A stretch of 64,000 bases of DNA. It comes from Uloborus plumipes. Taxonomy: Eukaryota > Arthropoda > Arachnida > Araneae > Uloboridae. This document shows positions 12,025 through 23,453 of this stretch, in pieces. The position numbers were made by a program, and so were the translations under genes. The stretch lies in contig JAXGGA010002819.1 in NCBI GenBank assembly GCA_038373865.1, forward strand, positions 49,983 to 113,982. The letters are read 5' to 3'. Under the pieces are notes generated by a model. It saw only the letters and a list, made by a program, of their open reading frames with translations. It ran no database searches and was not told where the DNA came from. Positions within the stretch are counted from its first letter, which is position 1. Every line of letters begins with the position of its first letter.

Positions 12025-12240
12025 AATTTACAAGCACCATTGAGAGGAAAGTCCGATTTAACTCAACACACATGCCGTAAAACCGTTCATAGAGCAGGCA
12101 GCCATTAACAACACACATTCACACAGAGAAATAACAAGGACAGAAAAGAGAAAAAGTACATCCGTGCCCAAGCCGGAATTCAAACCCGGGGCCTTCCCAT
12201 TCCGGTCAGACTTCTTTGACCACTAGGCAATGTTGTTGGA
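12025..12240 (-). mobile_element. tRNA-derived SINE-like unit
   Basis: On the minus strand the head (12240-12163) has a pol III A-box-like TTGCCTAGTGGTCAAAG and a B box within CGGGTTTGAATTCCGG, whose flanks pair as a T stem. It does not close into a full tRNA cloverleaf, and a non-tRNA body follows, so a tRNA-derived SINE or tRNA pseudogene is the best reading. Confidence 0.55.
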
Positions 12241-12623
12241 TAGCCTATTCATGTAAACCTCTTTAACAATTCCAAAAATTTCACCGTACAAATATATGTT
12301 AACTATATAACGTGGATCATTTTAGGTTTTCGACTAATATATGCTATAAATAATACTTGTTGTAGCTATGAAGCAGCTTTAGTCCAGCAATCATGTATCC
12401 AATTTCTTTCTTTTTTGTATGAAAGGTAAATCACGTAAAATTATGAAGACCGTTTATTGAGTTAAGTACTGAAAAAATAGATATTACCGAAATGAAGATT
12501 TAAATAAATAACATGTTTCAATTGTGTATACTTTGTTTGTTTGTGTTTATTATGTAACTTTGTTATTACATATCCGTAACATTGTAATGGAAAATAAATA
12601 CAGTCAAAACATATTATTCATAC

Positions 12624-12773
12624 CATGTACTATTAACATGACAGCTTTTTGAATAGAAGTGGAACCATCATTTGCAGCTTCGCATACATAAGATCCTGCA
12701 TTCTCTTTGCTCACAGGGTTAAAAACCAATGTCCCATTCGCTGTAGATATTATGCTTTGTTGTCTTGTCTCAC
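12624..12773 (-). CDS. sDscam: sDscam cassette B exon 4: second half of variable Ig2
   Basis: Exon of 150 bp, phase 1 both sides; acceptor TTTTTTGAAG and donor CATG/GTATGA. It encodes GETRQQSIISTANGTLVF, then the second cysteine in ENAGSYVCEAANDGSTS, and the G strand AVMLIVH. The NGTLVF segment is the E strand and mirrors the NGSL motif of Dscam Ig8. The acceptor context (GAAG) is weaker than in the sister exons, but frame, length and homology all agree. Confidence 0.85.
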
Positions 12774-14241
12774 CTTCAAAAAATAGCAAATATGCAAATA
12801 TTTTTTAATGTGCCATAAAAAAGAAATTGATATTCAAACAAAATGATATTGTGTAAGAAAGGAAGTAAAATATGTGATCAAGATCGTGAAAGATTATTGA
12901 TTTTGCAGTGAAATTGTTTCGAACTTAGTGTTTCAATATAATATTTCAATAGTAAAAACAACAACATTAAATTAAATATCATCGCAATATTTTCAATCTG
13001 AAAGCTTGAAAATATTAGGTTATCTTATGGGAAAACTCATAAAATTGCATGTTTAAAAAAATAGAAATTTTAGAAGCTCTTAACTAAACTTAGAATTAAA
13101 AAAAATATACAACATTTTTAGAAAAGATGTTACGCGAAAGCAAGTTTTAAGACATGCTAGGTCAGGACACATCAGCTACCCTTTTGGACAGTGGGAAATC
13201 TTTTTATTAATTTTATTATGTCTCTTGGATTCTATATCAAATGACTTAAAGTTTCTGTAGGATATTATGTAACGTCTATCAATTTTGCTTTTAAGTAACA
13301 CAGTAGTATTTTGAAAATAAAAAAAATCAAGAAAATTGTAAAAAAATACGTCATCGATCCTACCTATTATTCTAATCTTTTAATAAACTACGGCATGCAA
13401 TCACGCCATTTATAACTATAAAATTATTATCCACTAAGAATGATAAAATCTAGAAAGCTAGAGAGGAAAAAACGCACCGCCAAAACATGCAACTCTATCT
13501 TCTTTTGGCTAGAATAAAAAGGTTGCACATACAATAAAACCTAATTAATTCCAACTAAAAGGGAAGTCAGGACTTACGAATTTATTAAAGTAAGGATTAA
13601 ATAAAAACCTATAAATTAAGTCAAGGCACATAAGAAAACAACAGTGCACAGTAGAATGGTATTTCCAATTCAAGAGAATGAATCAAAAAAGTTGCATATA
13701 AGAACGAGTAACAAAATCCTGCTTAAAAATAAATATTATTCATATGGCTGTCCAGACTTAGCAAAATCCGGCTTAGTAGGGTCCTGCTTAGTGAGAGTTT
13801 ACTGTATAATAAGACAGGGAGCACCAACACCCAATGTTTTCGAGAAAAATTAAACACAAAATGGAGTAATGGGAGATCAAATTAATGTGATGTTGTATTT
13901 TTAATGTTTTCTACTGTTATGATAAATCTCTACAGATGAGAACCAAAATGATGCAACACTAAATAATGTGTTTCGAAGAAATTATCTACCCAGACATCAA
14001 AAGTGTCACCAGTAGGCTCTAAGTTTAATGTTTTGTTTTTTTAAAACAAAACATAGAAGCTACGTTCAAACTTTGAAGAATCTTTTTTATGCCAGTTAAG
14101 TTTTACAGCAGTGCTACGATGGAAAATAGAAGCATCAAATACTTGACCAAGGTAAAATACTTAATTTTTGAGGCAGGAAATCCTCAAGTAAATGTCGCCC
14201 TAATCATGATACAGTAGTAGTATAAGATGATATATTAATAC
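12774..14241. other. Intron between cassette B exons 3 and 4
   Basis: Around 13741-13812 there is a stretch (CTTAGCAAAATCCGGCTTAG, then GGGTCCTGCTTAGTGAGAG and TTTACTGTATA) resembling the end of pogo/Tigger-type MITEs. This is weak. No exon seen in the rest. Confidence 0.4.
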
Positions 14242-14358
14242 CTATTCGTTTCCATTGTATTTTAGGAGTCGGAGATCCTTCTGCTGAACACTGCAATATT
14301 GCCACTTTTCCTTCAACTGTGTCGATGTCTGTTGGCTCATATACCCAGGAAGGTGGAG
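14242..14358 (-). CDS. sDscam: sDscam cassette B exon 3: first half of variable Ig2
   Basis: Exon of 117 bp, phase 1 both sides, acceptor CTTTTAG and donor ATAG/GTATTA. It starts APPSWVYEPTDIDTVEG and holds the first cysteine (ILQCSAEG) and the core tryptophan (PKIQWKRI). No start codon lies usefully in it; frame and ends were set by comparison with the other cassettes. Confidence 0.88.
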   Translation of the reverse strand, partial: LHLPGYMSQQTSTQLKEKWQYCSVQQKDLRLLKYNGNE

Positions 14359-15786
14359 CTAAAAGTAATAATTTCGTTCAGTCTTGACAAGTACTAACAA
14401 GTAAGTAAATGCTCACTCAATACTGTCATCTCCAGATCAAAAAATAAGTAATTGTTCTTCTCTATGTGTAACTAAGAAAAATATATGCATTACCCAAACA
14501 TTGAGAGTTAAATTACTTGAAGCTGAGATTTAGTTCAATATTAAATAAAACATATCGGGATGAAATCCATGTTAAGAAAAGTATTTTTAAGTTTGTTTGT
14601 TTTCTTAAGTCTTAACTCTCTTGGACTGGAAATGAGCAAAGATGATAAATATGTATAATTTTATATTTTTGTGAAATAAGAGCCGCAGTGTAAGCAATAA
14701 TCATAAATATAGTATCTTACTGCAAGCACTTCGAAATAAAGATATTATTTTATTTATACCTTTTTATTACTATGTTGGGAAAAGTTATGTGGGAAAAGTT
14801 GTTTCAACGAAGGATTTTTTTTTCCTCTTAATCTCTTAGCGTTAATAAAAATTGCTTCAGGTTAAAAGAAAATTCTCTCTTATTTACTTTTATGCAAATA
14901 CAGTGCTACCAGTTACCAAACTCAAGCATTAGACAATGTGTAAGAATTATTCCATATCCTAAGATTTAAGAACATGTTTTTCAGACATTTCTAATTGAAT
15001 GCCAGTAGTGTGATAATAAAGCATCTAAATGACTGAATGAGACAGAAAAAATGACAAAACAATAAAAAAATTTTGGCTTAGAAGAATTTTCAAGAAAGAT
15101 CTTAATGATTTTAATTAAATTGAAGATTACCTAAAAACTTCTTATACCTTTAATGTAACTGAATGAATGAAGTAATTTTTAATTAATTTATTTTAAATTA
15201 ACGGACATTTTCTTTAATTAAAAATGGAATCCAAATCTCATAAATAAATAATATTTAAAGAAATTTTATGTCTACTTTTTTGACATCATATTGTAATAAT
15301 TTTGCTTTTATATCAAATTTAAAATTTCAACATCAATTTGCAATTTTTGTTTTTTTTTTTTTTTAACGATTTCTTACTTATGGTTATAATAAAAGGCCGC
15401 TAACCTGACTTCCTAAAAGCAAAGTTACCTTCATTTTTTTAATGATAGCATTTTTAGAAAGCATTATAACTTTTAATATTTGCTAGATTGAAACACGTTA
15501 TTCTAAAAAAAAAAAAAAAAACGAAGCAATACATGAAACGGAGAAAGAAAATTTCAGCAAAATTTCTTGTTATTATGGAAAAGTTCTGAGAAAGGAATAT
15601 TTTTTAAATACAAGATCTCTGACTCAATGAAGCAAGGCTTTGCAAACAATTTCTTCAAGATTTGTGGCGATAAATGATTTGTGGCATCAATTTATGATGC
15701 TCGTGTTCAAAAATATTATTTAAAAATTTGTAAACGCATGCTTTTCAACTTCCAAAAGTAAAAATCTTTAAAAAAATATCCATTAC
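14359..15786. other. Intron between cassette B exons 2 and 3
   Basis: About 1.4 kb of AT-rich sequence with poly-A and poly-T runs near 15350 and 15508; nothing else seen. Confidence 0.6.
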
Positions 15787-16068
15787 CTTTTACGGTGAGA
15801 AATGAAGAAAAACTATCAAATCCATGTTTGCTGCTCACAGTGCAAGTATAATTTCCGGAAGATTTATCTGTGACAGGATTAATGATCAACCTAGAAAAGT
15901 CATTACTTTCTATGATTTCTATATTTCTTCCACTTTTAAGCACCTCTGAATCTCTTAGCCACTTGAACTTGAAAGGAGACTGTCCTCTTGTAACCATGCA
16001 AGGAATGTTGATTTTATCGCCAATCTTTACCATTTGAGTAAATTGAACAGGTTGTATTTTTGGAGCTT
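15787..16068 (-). CDS. sDscam: sDscam cassette B exon 2: variable Ig1
   Basis: Exon of 282 bp, phase 1 both sides; acceptor ATTACAG, donor AAAG/GTAATG. Begins EAPKIQPVQFTQMV. First core cysteine in NIPCMVTRGQSPF, tryptophan in FKFKWLRDSE, second cysteine in SSGNYTCTVSSKHGFDSFS, G strand SFLTVK. The NYTC motif is a potential N-glycosylation sequon shared with the other cassettes. Differences from cassettes A, C and D cluster in the middle of the domain, while the two ends and the cysteine contexts stay constant, as expected for isoform-specific recognition surfaces. Confidence 0.9.
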
Positions 16069-17109
16069 CTGTAATATGTGAACATATTGCACGTTAAGTT
16101 ATAGCAGTATTAAGCTAAATACGACATGCAAAAATCATTTTTATCAACGTAGTTATAATGACTATATCCCCATTAGTTAAGTAAAAAAGAAAATCTGCTT
16201 AGCATTTGAGTTTCCATAATATAGGTGAAAACATCACATTATTACATTTCTGTGCTAAATAAAAATTGTAGAAGTCATTGTACTTAGTATGAATTTAGTA
16301 GAATTACATTCTCATAGAGTAATTAAATTATTTTGATGCTTTAATTATTTCAAAAAATCGCTGCGTTTAAAACGTACGACTAACGGTCAAACCAAACGAG
16401 TAAAGGAAATATATTATGCATTAACAACAACCTTTAAAACCGTAGTTTTTTAGATATTTGTTATAAATTTTCATTATGACTAAATTGAAACATACTGCTT
16501 TTCCAGTTTATTACAGCTATGGAGTAACTGAAAATTTACAGCATTAACTAAACAATTATTATTTTTAAATGTTCCCTTTCTCATTCTTATTTTCTAGAAG
16601 GAAAGAAAAAAAAAGAAGTATTACGCAAAAAATAATGATAATGATCCCATTTCAATTATTAAAAATTCAGCAAATTAAGAAGCGTTTATATTACAATAAT
16701 GCGTATAATAGTATTTTAAAAACAGAGATAAATTAAACTTAGTGAAATTACTTTTATATTTGTAGAAAGATTTGCACCTTACGATTATACTGCATAATAG
16801 TAATAAAAGTGCATGTGCGCATTGTACAATTTTCTGTTAATACTAATATAGATACGAAGAATCATCAAATGCAGATGAATTGTTTTAATGAGAATATCAA
16901 TTCACAAATTATATAAAGGGTAAAAAAAATGTTATTTGGTTACGTATACGATTGCTAGATAAAATGTAAAGATTTCTAACCATAATTTTTTCCAGATTTT
17001 ATACTTAATAACTATTTCCTAAAATCAAGCATAGATAAAATCAAACTTTTGTGAAATATTTTTTACAACACCTTAGACATGTATTAAAACATACAAAGCA
17101 TTTACTTAC
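16069..17109. other. Intron between cassette B exons 1 and 2
   Basis: About 1.0 kb, AT-rich; I see nothing in it. Confidence 0.6.
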
Positions 17110-17227
17110 CATTGCAACTTGCCGCTTTGATGAATAGCAGGATTATGCTGTATTTGAAGTAAAAGTCCAAAATATCCATGCACTTTCCTTTGTAGATGCT
17201 TAAGCGAATAATCATAGCGTCTTTCAT
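17110..17227 (-). CDS. sDscam: sDscam cassette B exon 1: signal peptide
   Basis: Ends in phase 1 at AATG/GTAAGT. Three in-frame ATGs exist at 17227, 17215 and 17179; an in-frame TAA lies directly before the first. The innermost gives a compact signal peptide, MDILDFYFKYSIILLFIKAA plus SCN, with a good hydrophobic core and an A-A-S-C-type end. The outer starts add a basic stretch (IIRLSIYKGK) and would also be tolerated. I give the longest form as the feature but consider the ATG at 17179 equally likely. The exon joins to Ig1 at 16068. Confidence 0.75.
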
Positions 17228-17424
17228 TTAACGTGGCTTTAATTGACAACGAATCTTCTTTTAACACAATTCATTAGCTCAAATAGAAAAGATACACTTA
17301 GTGTAAGATTTCTTCATAAAAAAATGTTTCTCACTAATTCACTTCATGTTGAGTTTTTCAATCAAACACATAGCCAGACTTAAGCACACACTAGCTAATA
17401 ACAGACTACAAAATACCATTCAGA

Positions 17425-17465
17425 GCTGGCAGAACCACTAGCGCCACATGTAGGCGACAAACGGA
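17425..17465 (-). promoter_or_regulatory. Cassette B promoter element (CTCF-like GTGGCGCT core)
   Basis: The minus strand reads CCTACATGTGGCGCTAGTGG followed by TTCT; the core GTGGCGC is at 17447-17441. From the core onward it fits GTGGCGCTRGTNGTTC, shared with cassettes C and D. It lies 214 nt upstream of the first in-frame ATG (17227). The shared block is direct observation; promoter and CTCF-type function are inferred. Confidence 0.6.
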
Positions 17466-19239
17466 ATGAGTCTTAGGTACGTGATATATTCATGAAACAC
17501 AGTTGTGAAAATAAACTATCATTTAAACAAGCAAATTCTCACTTAAAACACTTAATGATCCAGTATACAGAAAAACCACATCTTAAAGCATAAAGACGGC
17601 ATTATTTTAATTTCGAGAACTTTGTCTGAGCGGAAAATTTATTTGAAAATATTTGTTTATACAGATAAATACGAAAAATACTTCCACAAATATCAATAAA
17701 ATTAACAAAAATTTCGTATTTCGGAAACTGCATTCGGATTTACTGCATTGTGATTAAAACGTGAACATTAAAATTACTCCCCTTCAGAAAACATGACATA
17801 TTTATAGTTCTACGTAACTTTAATTGTGAGTGCAAATTCGGTTCTTGAAGAATACTAACATTTATTAAAAATAATCATTCTCGTCAAGTTTCCCAAAAGC
17901 ATTTAGTTGTATGTAATACATTACCATTTACGAAAAACACTATAAAAGCATAACTTTCAACGAAAAACATCGATATCCATTTCTTTCTTTCAAGTATCTC
18001 TAATATTTTTATTGATTTCCGCGCACTTATAGTTATTGGCAAATCAACAGGTAGTATGTATTTTAATACAACTTATATTATAACAATATGATAAAAAAAA
18101 TCTATAGAGAGAGCAAATGCGAAACTATGTTCCTATAAAGGTACCCTTCTTTGCAGTTTTAACTACTGTGAAAGTAATTGGCGTACGAAAAAGGTCGAAA
18201 TGCAGTTATTTTCCCCGGATTTTTCAAAATAGTAACTAAAAACTAAAAATCACTTAGGGCCCTGCTCCACATTGACGTAAAGCAGAAAAATAAAGCAGAA
18301 ACGTAAAATGGATTACATAGCCGTTCCTATGGAAAGTATCCGGATTTTCGGTTTCGGTCGCATTTTAGGCTGATGTGGAACAGGGCCCTTAGTCTTAATT
18401 CACATGTAAATTAACTTTTCGACAACCATTAATCTCTGCGAAGTTTAAAAATATTCCTCAGTAAATACGTATATATTGGTATTCCATCAGATATTAAACG
18501 TTCAGTTTTAATCATAGTTTAAGCTTTATTTATTTATTTTGTCCATTCGTTACTTTAATCTCAAGTATAATTTTGTTTATTAATATTTCTTATTGGCATT
18601 TTTTAAAGCAAATTAAAAAAAACACCAAAATTTTACTGAAGCAAAGATTCTTTCGAATAGAAACAAAATGAATGCTGAGTCGGATTTTTTTTGCGTAAAT
18701 ATATCTTTCCGTAACAAGAATTTAAGCATTGAACGTTTTACTTTTATAGTAAATCTGAAAATGGTACAACATGCAAGATACTGGCATAAACTTTATTGCT
18801 TGTATGTGGATAAAAATCGTTTACTTTGCATACTGCTGTTAGAAAGTGAACCTTTAGCTTAGTATAACCAAAATATTTTGAGTCAAATTTTCAAGCTTGA
18901 TGTTTTTATACTTATTTAATGCAACGTCTTTCCTTGGTTAATTTTATAAAGGTAGATTTTGCTCAAGTCGCTATAGAAAGAAAATTATATCTTGCTATTA
19001 CCTGATTACTTCAAACTATATTTCACCTCAGTACAGCAGCAAAATACTTATTGTATATACCACTAAAACATGGAAACACATAAAAGAAGAAAATATATTT
19101 CAATTGTTCACTAAATTGATAAAATAGATCAAATGACATCAAGAGCTTTTAGCCATTTGTTTTATGAATTCAAGAATATTTAACTGAATAAGATTAAAAT
19201 ATAGGCTGGTTACTTTTTATGACAATTATTGTGCCTTAC
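17466..19239. other. Spacer between cassette A exon 4 and cassette B promoter
   Basis: Contains a small Harbinger-type MITE (18257-18388). The short open frame near 18668-18862 shows no family features and is taken as chance. Confidence 0.55.
18257..18388. mobile_element. PIF/Harbinger-type MITE
   Basis: A 132-bp unit with inverted ends GGGCCCTGCTCCACAT and ATGTGGAACAGGGCCC, flanked on both sides by TTA (18254-18256 and 18389-18391). A TTA/TAA 3-bp target duplication with GGGCC-type ends is typical of the PIF/Harbinger superfamily. It has no coding capacity. Confidence 0.75.
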
Positions 19240-19398
19240 CGTGTACTAAAATCGTAATCTTCTTCTCCAAACTTTTCCCTACGCCATTGTGTGCAGTGCA
19301 TGAGTACTGTCCATCATCAAATTCTGTAATAGCGTTGAATGTCAACGTGTTGTTTCGTGTGTAATCCAATGGTTTCAAATCAGGAACCACATTATCTC
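19240..19398 (-). CDS. sDscam: sDscam cassette A exon 4: second half of variable Ig2
   Basis: Exon of 159 bp, phase 1 both sides, acceptor TTTCAG and donor CACG/GTAAGG. It starts GDNVVPDLKPLDYTRNNT, carries the second Ig cysteine in FDDGQYSCTAHNGVGKS and ends KKITILVH, the G strand. It is the longest of the three visible exon-4 copies, through a longer C'-E region. Its donor must skip cassettes B, C and D to reach the constant exons outside the window. The 3.0-kb intron before it is about twice as long as those in B and C, and holds a SINE-like unit and a gypsy fragment. Confidence 0.87.
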
Positions 19399-20739
19399 CT
19401 GAAACAGAGAAGCACACTATTTCAACATACTGCTAAAATAATCTTGTTTTATTGAAATACTGCTGTTAGCCTGCAGACATAATTGCAGACAGTAGACCCA
19501 ACATAAGCGGCTCTCACGTGTGACCCCTAAAGAAAGAGGAAGCAAGGGACGGAGGGGAAGGTAGGCGGATCCCTTAAGGGGAAGGAGGGCCCCTAAAAAG
19601 AGGAAGGGAGCAAAGGCGTCCGTGATTAAGTGTTCTGTGGTAATCTCTTACATATTAAGGCACACCATAAGCATATAAACCGAATAGTTCTTGAGAAAGA
19701 GAGGGATAAAAAGTAGCGCAAAATGGTTCATGTAAGATAGCAGCCCGTTTTTGTTTCTAATTTCCGAACTTTGCTGACACACTGCCACGTGTAGTAATAA
19801 AACTGCTGCTTGGGATATAAACTTTTACATCAGACTGTATTTAAAAACCATACGTTGTCACTTTCAGGGAATTCATGTCTTGTAGATTTTGTGTCGCATC
19901 AGGGCCTCATTTTCACTGTCGTCTTTTACTGTTGTCGAGTCAATTCGCTACAGTACGAAGTTAAGAACGTCTTTAAAACGTGAAGTAAGATTCTGATACT
20001 CCACTGGAGATAAAATTTCATGTGGTTAAAGACTGCTAACGAAATAACAAGGTAGAAGAAGCATCTGATATAGAGCGTATTTAGCTGCCTTAGAGACAGA
20101 GGTTAGCAAGCAAGAAAGGAAGTAACTTGTTGTTTTTCGGAGAACAAAAGCAAAAGGTTATTTAAAAATGTGCGATTAAAAGTGTGCATTTTTTTCACCA
20201 TGACACGTGTTTGTGGACGTAATGGCGTTTTTCAGTTTTCTTTATTTTTACAGCTTAGCAACTTAGCATTCTTTATCAGAATGAATCTGGAGAATGTTTT
20301 TATGTCTTGAGGTCCGATGTTGAATCAGAAATCTCTTTTAATATAGGATATTCTTGACCCGGAAGGAGATATGCTTCTGATCATTTGGTAAGATTATTCA
20401 TTCACTACAAAGAGGGTATATTTCTTGTCATCAACAGTTTTAGGTAGAGAGAAAAAGATACCGATTAAAATTCGTGAAAAAGAGTCACCTACTTTGTAAC
20501 TTATAGCTTCCCTCGGCTGTGCCTCTTTTTCATTTTACTGGCAACACAGTCTTCACACAAATGGTGGCTTGTTTTGCTTTGCTCCACACAAATGCTTTCA
20601 ACCTTTGTTGTGGAGTTTTAATGATAAATTTTAAAGATTGAGAAAACTTGAACGACATCGTTACTGCTACAAGAATCGTAAGGCGTGTTGGAAATTCACT
20701 AGTACAAGCCTGATCAATTTCTAGCATTCTTTCTTAATA

Positions 20740-20905
20740 CAGAAGCCATGAGGACTGTGTACTATGCGCCTTGCCTTCTGACAAACACAGAACAGATTTA
20801 CGGCACAGATATGTTGAAACAACAACCATGGGCAAAGCGGGACTCTAACCCGCAACCACTTGCTTACGAGAAGAATACTCAACCTCTAGGCCACCGTGGC
20901 TATAT
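20740..20905 (-). mobile_element. tRNA-derived SINE-like unit
   Basis: On the minus strand: A-box-like GGTGGCCTAGAGGTTGAG, then B-box region GCGGGTTAGAGTCCCGC, which folds as a perfect T arm. The 5' and 3' acceptor parts do not pair, so it is not a working tRNA. A unique body follows. Sequence differs from the unit at 12.2 kb, so this is a different SINE family or a separate tRNA pseudogene. Confidence 0.55.
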
Positions 20906-21124
20906 CTCTTGCATTTGGTCCCCCCTGTCACTTAATTGCAGCAGAGAGTAACTTTTGTTTATTTTTGCCTACGGTAGTACTGTTCGTGATATTACTGGAT
21001 TATTTAACTCATCTGAGATGCTTCTTGGAGCATCTTCTATCTTGTGATGTTGGATTCAATCCCCCCCCCGTTTGTGCTTTCCTTCACAAAAGAAGTATAT
21101 CCCGGATCTAAAGCTCCATTTTGA

Positions 21125-21400
21125 AACCCTCAATAGCTTTGCACGGGGTTAATCAACATGGAAACATAGAAAATAAAGATACGATACGGCATAGAGTTGC
21201 AGAACATGCATTTCACTATGGTGACAACGTAAGATTTAGAAATCCCAGCCGACGTAGAGTTTCACTGGAATGGTCTCTGTACCATCCTTAAACGGTTGAA
21301 TGATGTCGTAGTGAGGATGCAAAACTCATCATGTGTTCTAAACCTACCGTTATTCGTTGTGACAATCCAGCCCCATACTATGGCTATAGTTCAGAAGTTT
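21125..21400 (+). pseudogene. Ty3/gypsy retrotransposon pol fragment (integrase C-terminus)
   Basis: Reading the plus strand gives RHRVAEHAFHYGDNVRFRNP, in the style of the GDxVWLxNP motif at the end of gypsy integrases, then after stops and a frameshift RLNDVVVRMQ, matching the RLNDVVYRIQ motif that closes that region. It is broken by stop codons and a frame change, and no LTR was seen next to it. It is an old fragment. Confidence 0.5.
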
Positions 21401-22406
21401 TATGATCAAAAAAGCGTAGTTACTAATTTGTAAATAATGTAAATCTGTGCTCATTATTTTTATTTAAAAAATTGATATAGTAATTCATTATAATTATTGC
21501 TGCATAGGTTTTAATATTTTGTTATTTTTAAGTTTATTTGCAATTTTTTGATCCAATCCTTAAAAATCCTTCCTAAGTCCAACCTGTGGCTTGCTGTCTT
21601 TGAGAATGGGCCAATATTACTGAGTTTGTAAATATGTGCTTAAATTGCTGCAATCCTGATAAATTTGGTTATTTTTCTATTTTTTATACGTCAAAATTAC
21701 ATTAATTTTGGAAGCATTATATTGATTTCCTCGGATTCTGAACCAAAAATTGATACCAGCCTGCCCTTAATTCGTGTTGTCTTGGAAAATTGACTATTTT
21801 CTATCTAAAACATCAATTAACTTATTTACAAAAGCCTTAAATATTAAATTGAGCACAAAGCATTAAAAAATACTTATAAGTGAAGCGTCATAAACTAAAA
21901 ATGCCAAATTTAACAAGATTACAACAAATAATTCCAATAAAACAGAAAAATGGCAACTATTTAAAAATTGCAACCACTATCCTTTTTATTTTGTTACTTC
22001 CCACCTTTTAGCACAATTATAGAATAAAATTAAGGGATAAAATAATTGGCTCTCTCTAAAATAGTAACCCATATGGTACAGGAAAATTTACTGCAAATGA
22101 TCATTAAACTTTTCTCATAACAAAGAAAAACTTAATGACTATTATGCAATGATTAAACATTTTTTTTAAACCATAATCGCAGATGATTTCAAAATTGAGT
22201 GACCAATTCATGCTTAGAAACTATACGTAACAAAGTACAATCGAGGCCGCTACATTAAGCGGGATGCTCTTTTAACTGAGGCTCCAATAAGTAGACTCGA
22301 CTGTATTGTAACATTCAGGAGCATTTTGTTATCTTTCACAAGAATTTATTGAATCTGGGATAAAGGAGATTACGCCAGAAAACGTTTTGAGTGAATAAGA
22401 AATTAC

Positions 22407-22523
22407 CTAGTTTTTTCCATTGTATCTTTGGATGAGGATATCCAGCTGCAGCACAGCCAATGGATATTTTTTTACCCACGATTGTTTCCACATCAGATGG
22501 CTCTAAAATCCATACAGGTGACG
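22407..22523 (-). CDS. sDscam: sDscam cassette A exon 3: first half of variable Ig2
   Basis: Exon of 117 bp, phase 1 both sides, acceptor TTTTACAG and donor CTAG/GTAATT. It begins ASPVWILEPSDVETIVG and contains the first Ig cysteine in SIGCAAAGYPHPKIQW, where the tryptophan is the core residue of strand C. It ends in KKL, just before the C' strand. The length is exactly the same as in cassettes B, C and D. The pattern resembles the first half of Dscam Ig8. Confidence 0.88.
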
Positions 22524-23168
22524 CTGTAAAAAAAAGGTTCATTTTTTAGTTTTTAATTATTTATTTGTTTGTTTTAAGGAATATTCTCTAAAGATTAAGT
22601 AACATATTAAACTAATTATTTTTTTTGCTTTATATACAATTGGTTAAGAAGTAAAAGTATAGTTTTGGTTAAAATAATTTATTAACTGAGCGAAATATTA
22701 ACTTGAAAAATCTTTGACAGGTAGATTTTTAAGACATCATAGCGAAACATAATATTTTATCAGTGCGCATTTGCAATAATACCATGACTTATGTATTAAA
22801 ATATAATTATAATATAATATAAAAATATAATTTACTAGATAGTGAAATTTTTAGTTTTTATTTTTTAGAACATAACGCTTTAACCTACTTTGAAAACCTT
22901 GATATGCTTTGTATTTTAAAATAAAATGAAAATAAACACTCGATCACACTCCTGAAATCTATTTTTGAAAGAGTTCTTTTCATAATAATACCCAACGTAT
23001 CATTAATTTACAATAGTTGAACAATCCGTAGCATCGGAGGTTTTGTTCCTAAATTATTATTATAGCTCACAATTTGAGAGACAAATGCAACTAATTTCAT
23101 TTCCACTGGATAGAAAAAGTTCTCTGTCTGTCAACCAGTTATCTTTTAAATTTAAAGATTTTACTTAC
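22524..23168. other. Intron between cassette A exons 2 and 3
   Basis: About 645 bp, AT-rich; I see nothing in it. Confidence 0.6.
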
Positions 23169-23453
23169 CTGTGACTATCAATACCGAGGAGTATGAATCC
23201 ATTCCATCTGAGCTACTAACAACACAAGTGTAATTACCAGCCACTGCTTGAGTCACAGGATCAACCATCAAAACTGACACATGACTACTAGTTTGAATGG
23301 AAATACCTTTCCCTTTACTGATTTCTTGTCCATCTTTATACCATTGGAAATTATATGGTGGTTCGCCTCTTCTCAACGTGCATACAGCACTTGTTTTCTC
23401 ATTAATTTCTAACTTTGGTGGAAATTGAAAAGGCTGTATTTTCGGTGGGTCAT
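23169..23453 (-). CDS. sDscam: sDscam cassette A exon 2: variable Ig1
   Basis: Exon of 285 bp, phase 1 on both sides (acceptor TTTTTTAG, donor ACAG/GTAAGT). It encodes one Ig domain starting DPPKIQPFQFPP, a match to the start of Dscam Ig7. The first core cysteine is in AVCTLRRGEPP, the tryptophan in NFQWYKDG, and the second cysteine in the strong signature VAGNYTCVVSSSDGMDSYSS. It is one codon longer than the Ig1 exons of the other three cassettes because of an extra residue at its start. The domain would form the distal, adhesive tip of the receptor. Confidence 0.9.

Larger units (their letters stand above)
19399..22406. other. Long intron between cassette A exons 3 and 4
   Basis: About 3.0 kb. 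It contains a purine- and GC-rich patch (19500-19610), a tRNA-like SINE head (20740-20905), a gypsy pol scrap (21125-21400) and, near 22240-22310, a short stretch (CATTAAGCGGGATGCTCTTT, then AGTAGACTCGACTGTA) resembling an old pogo-type MITE end. No host exon seen. Confidence 0.5.

Noticed and set aside
12163..12240. Functional tRNA gene
   Set aside because: The B box and T arm are good, but the acceptor and D parts do not pair; a SINE head or tRNA pseudogene fits better. The same holds for 20826-20905.
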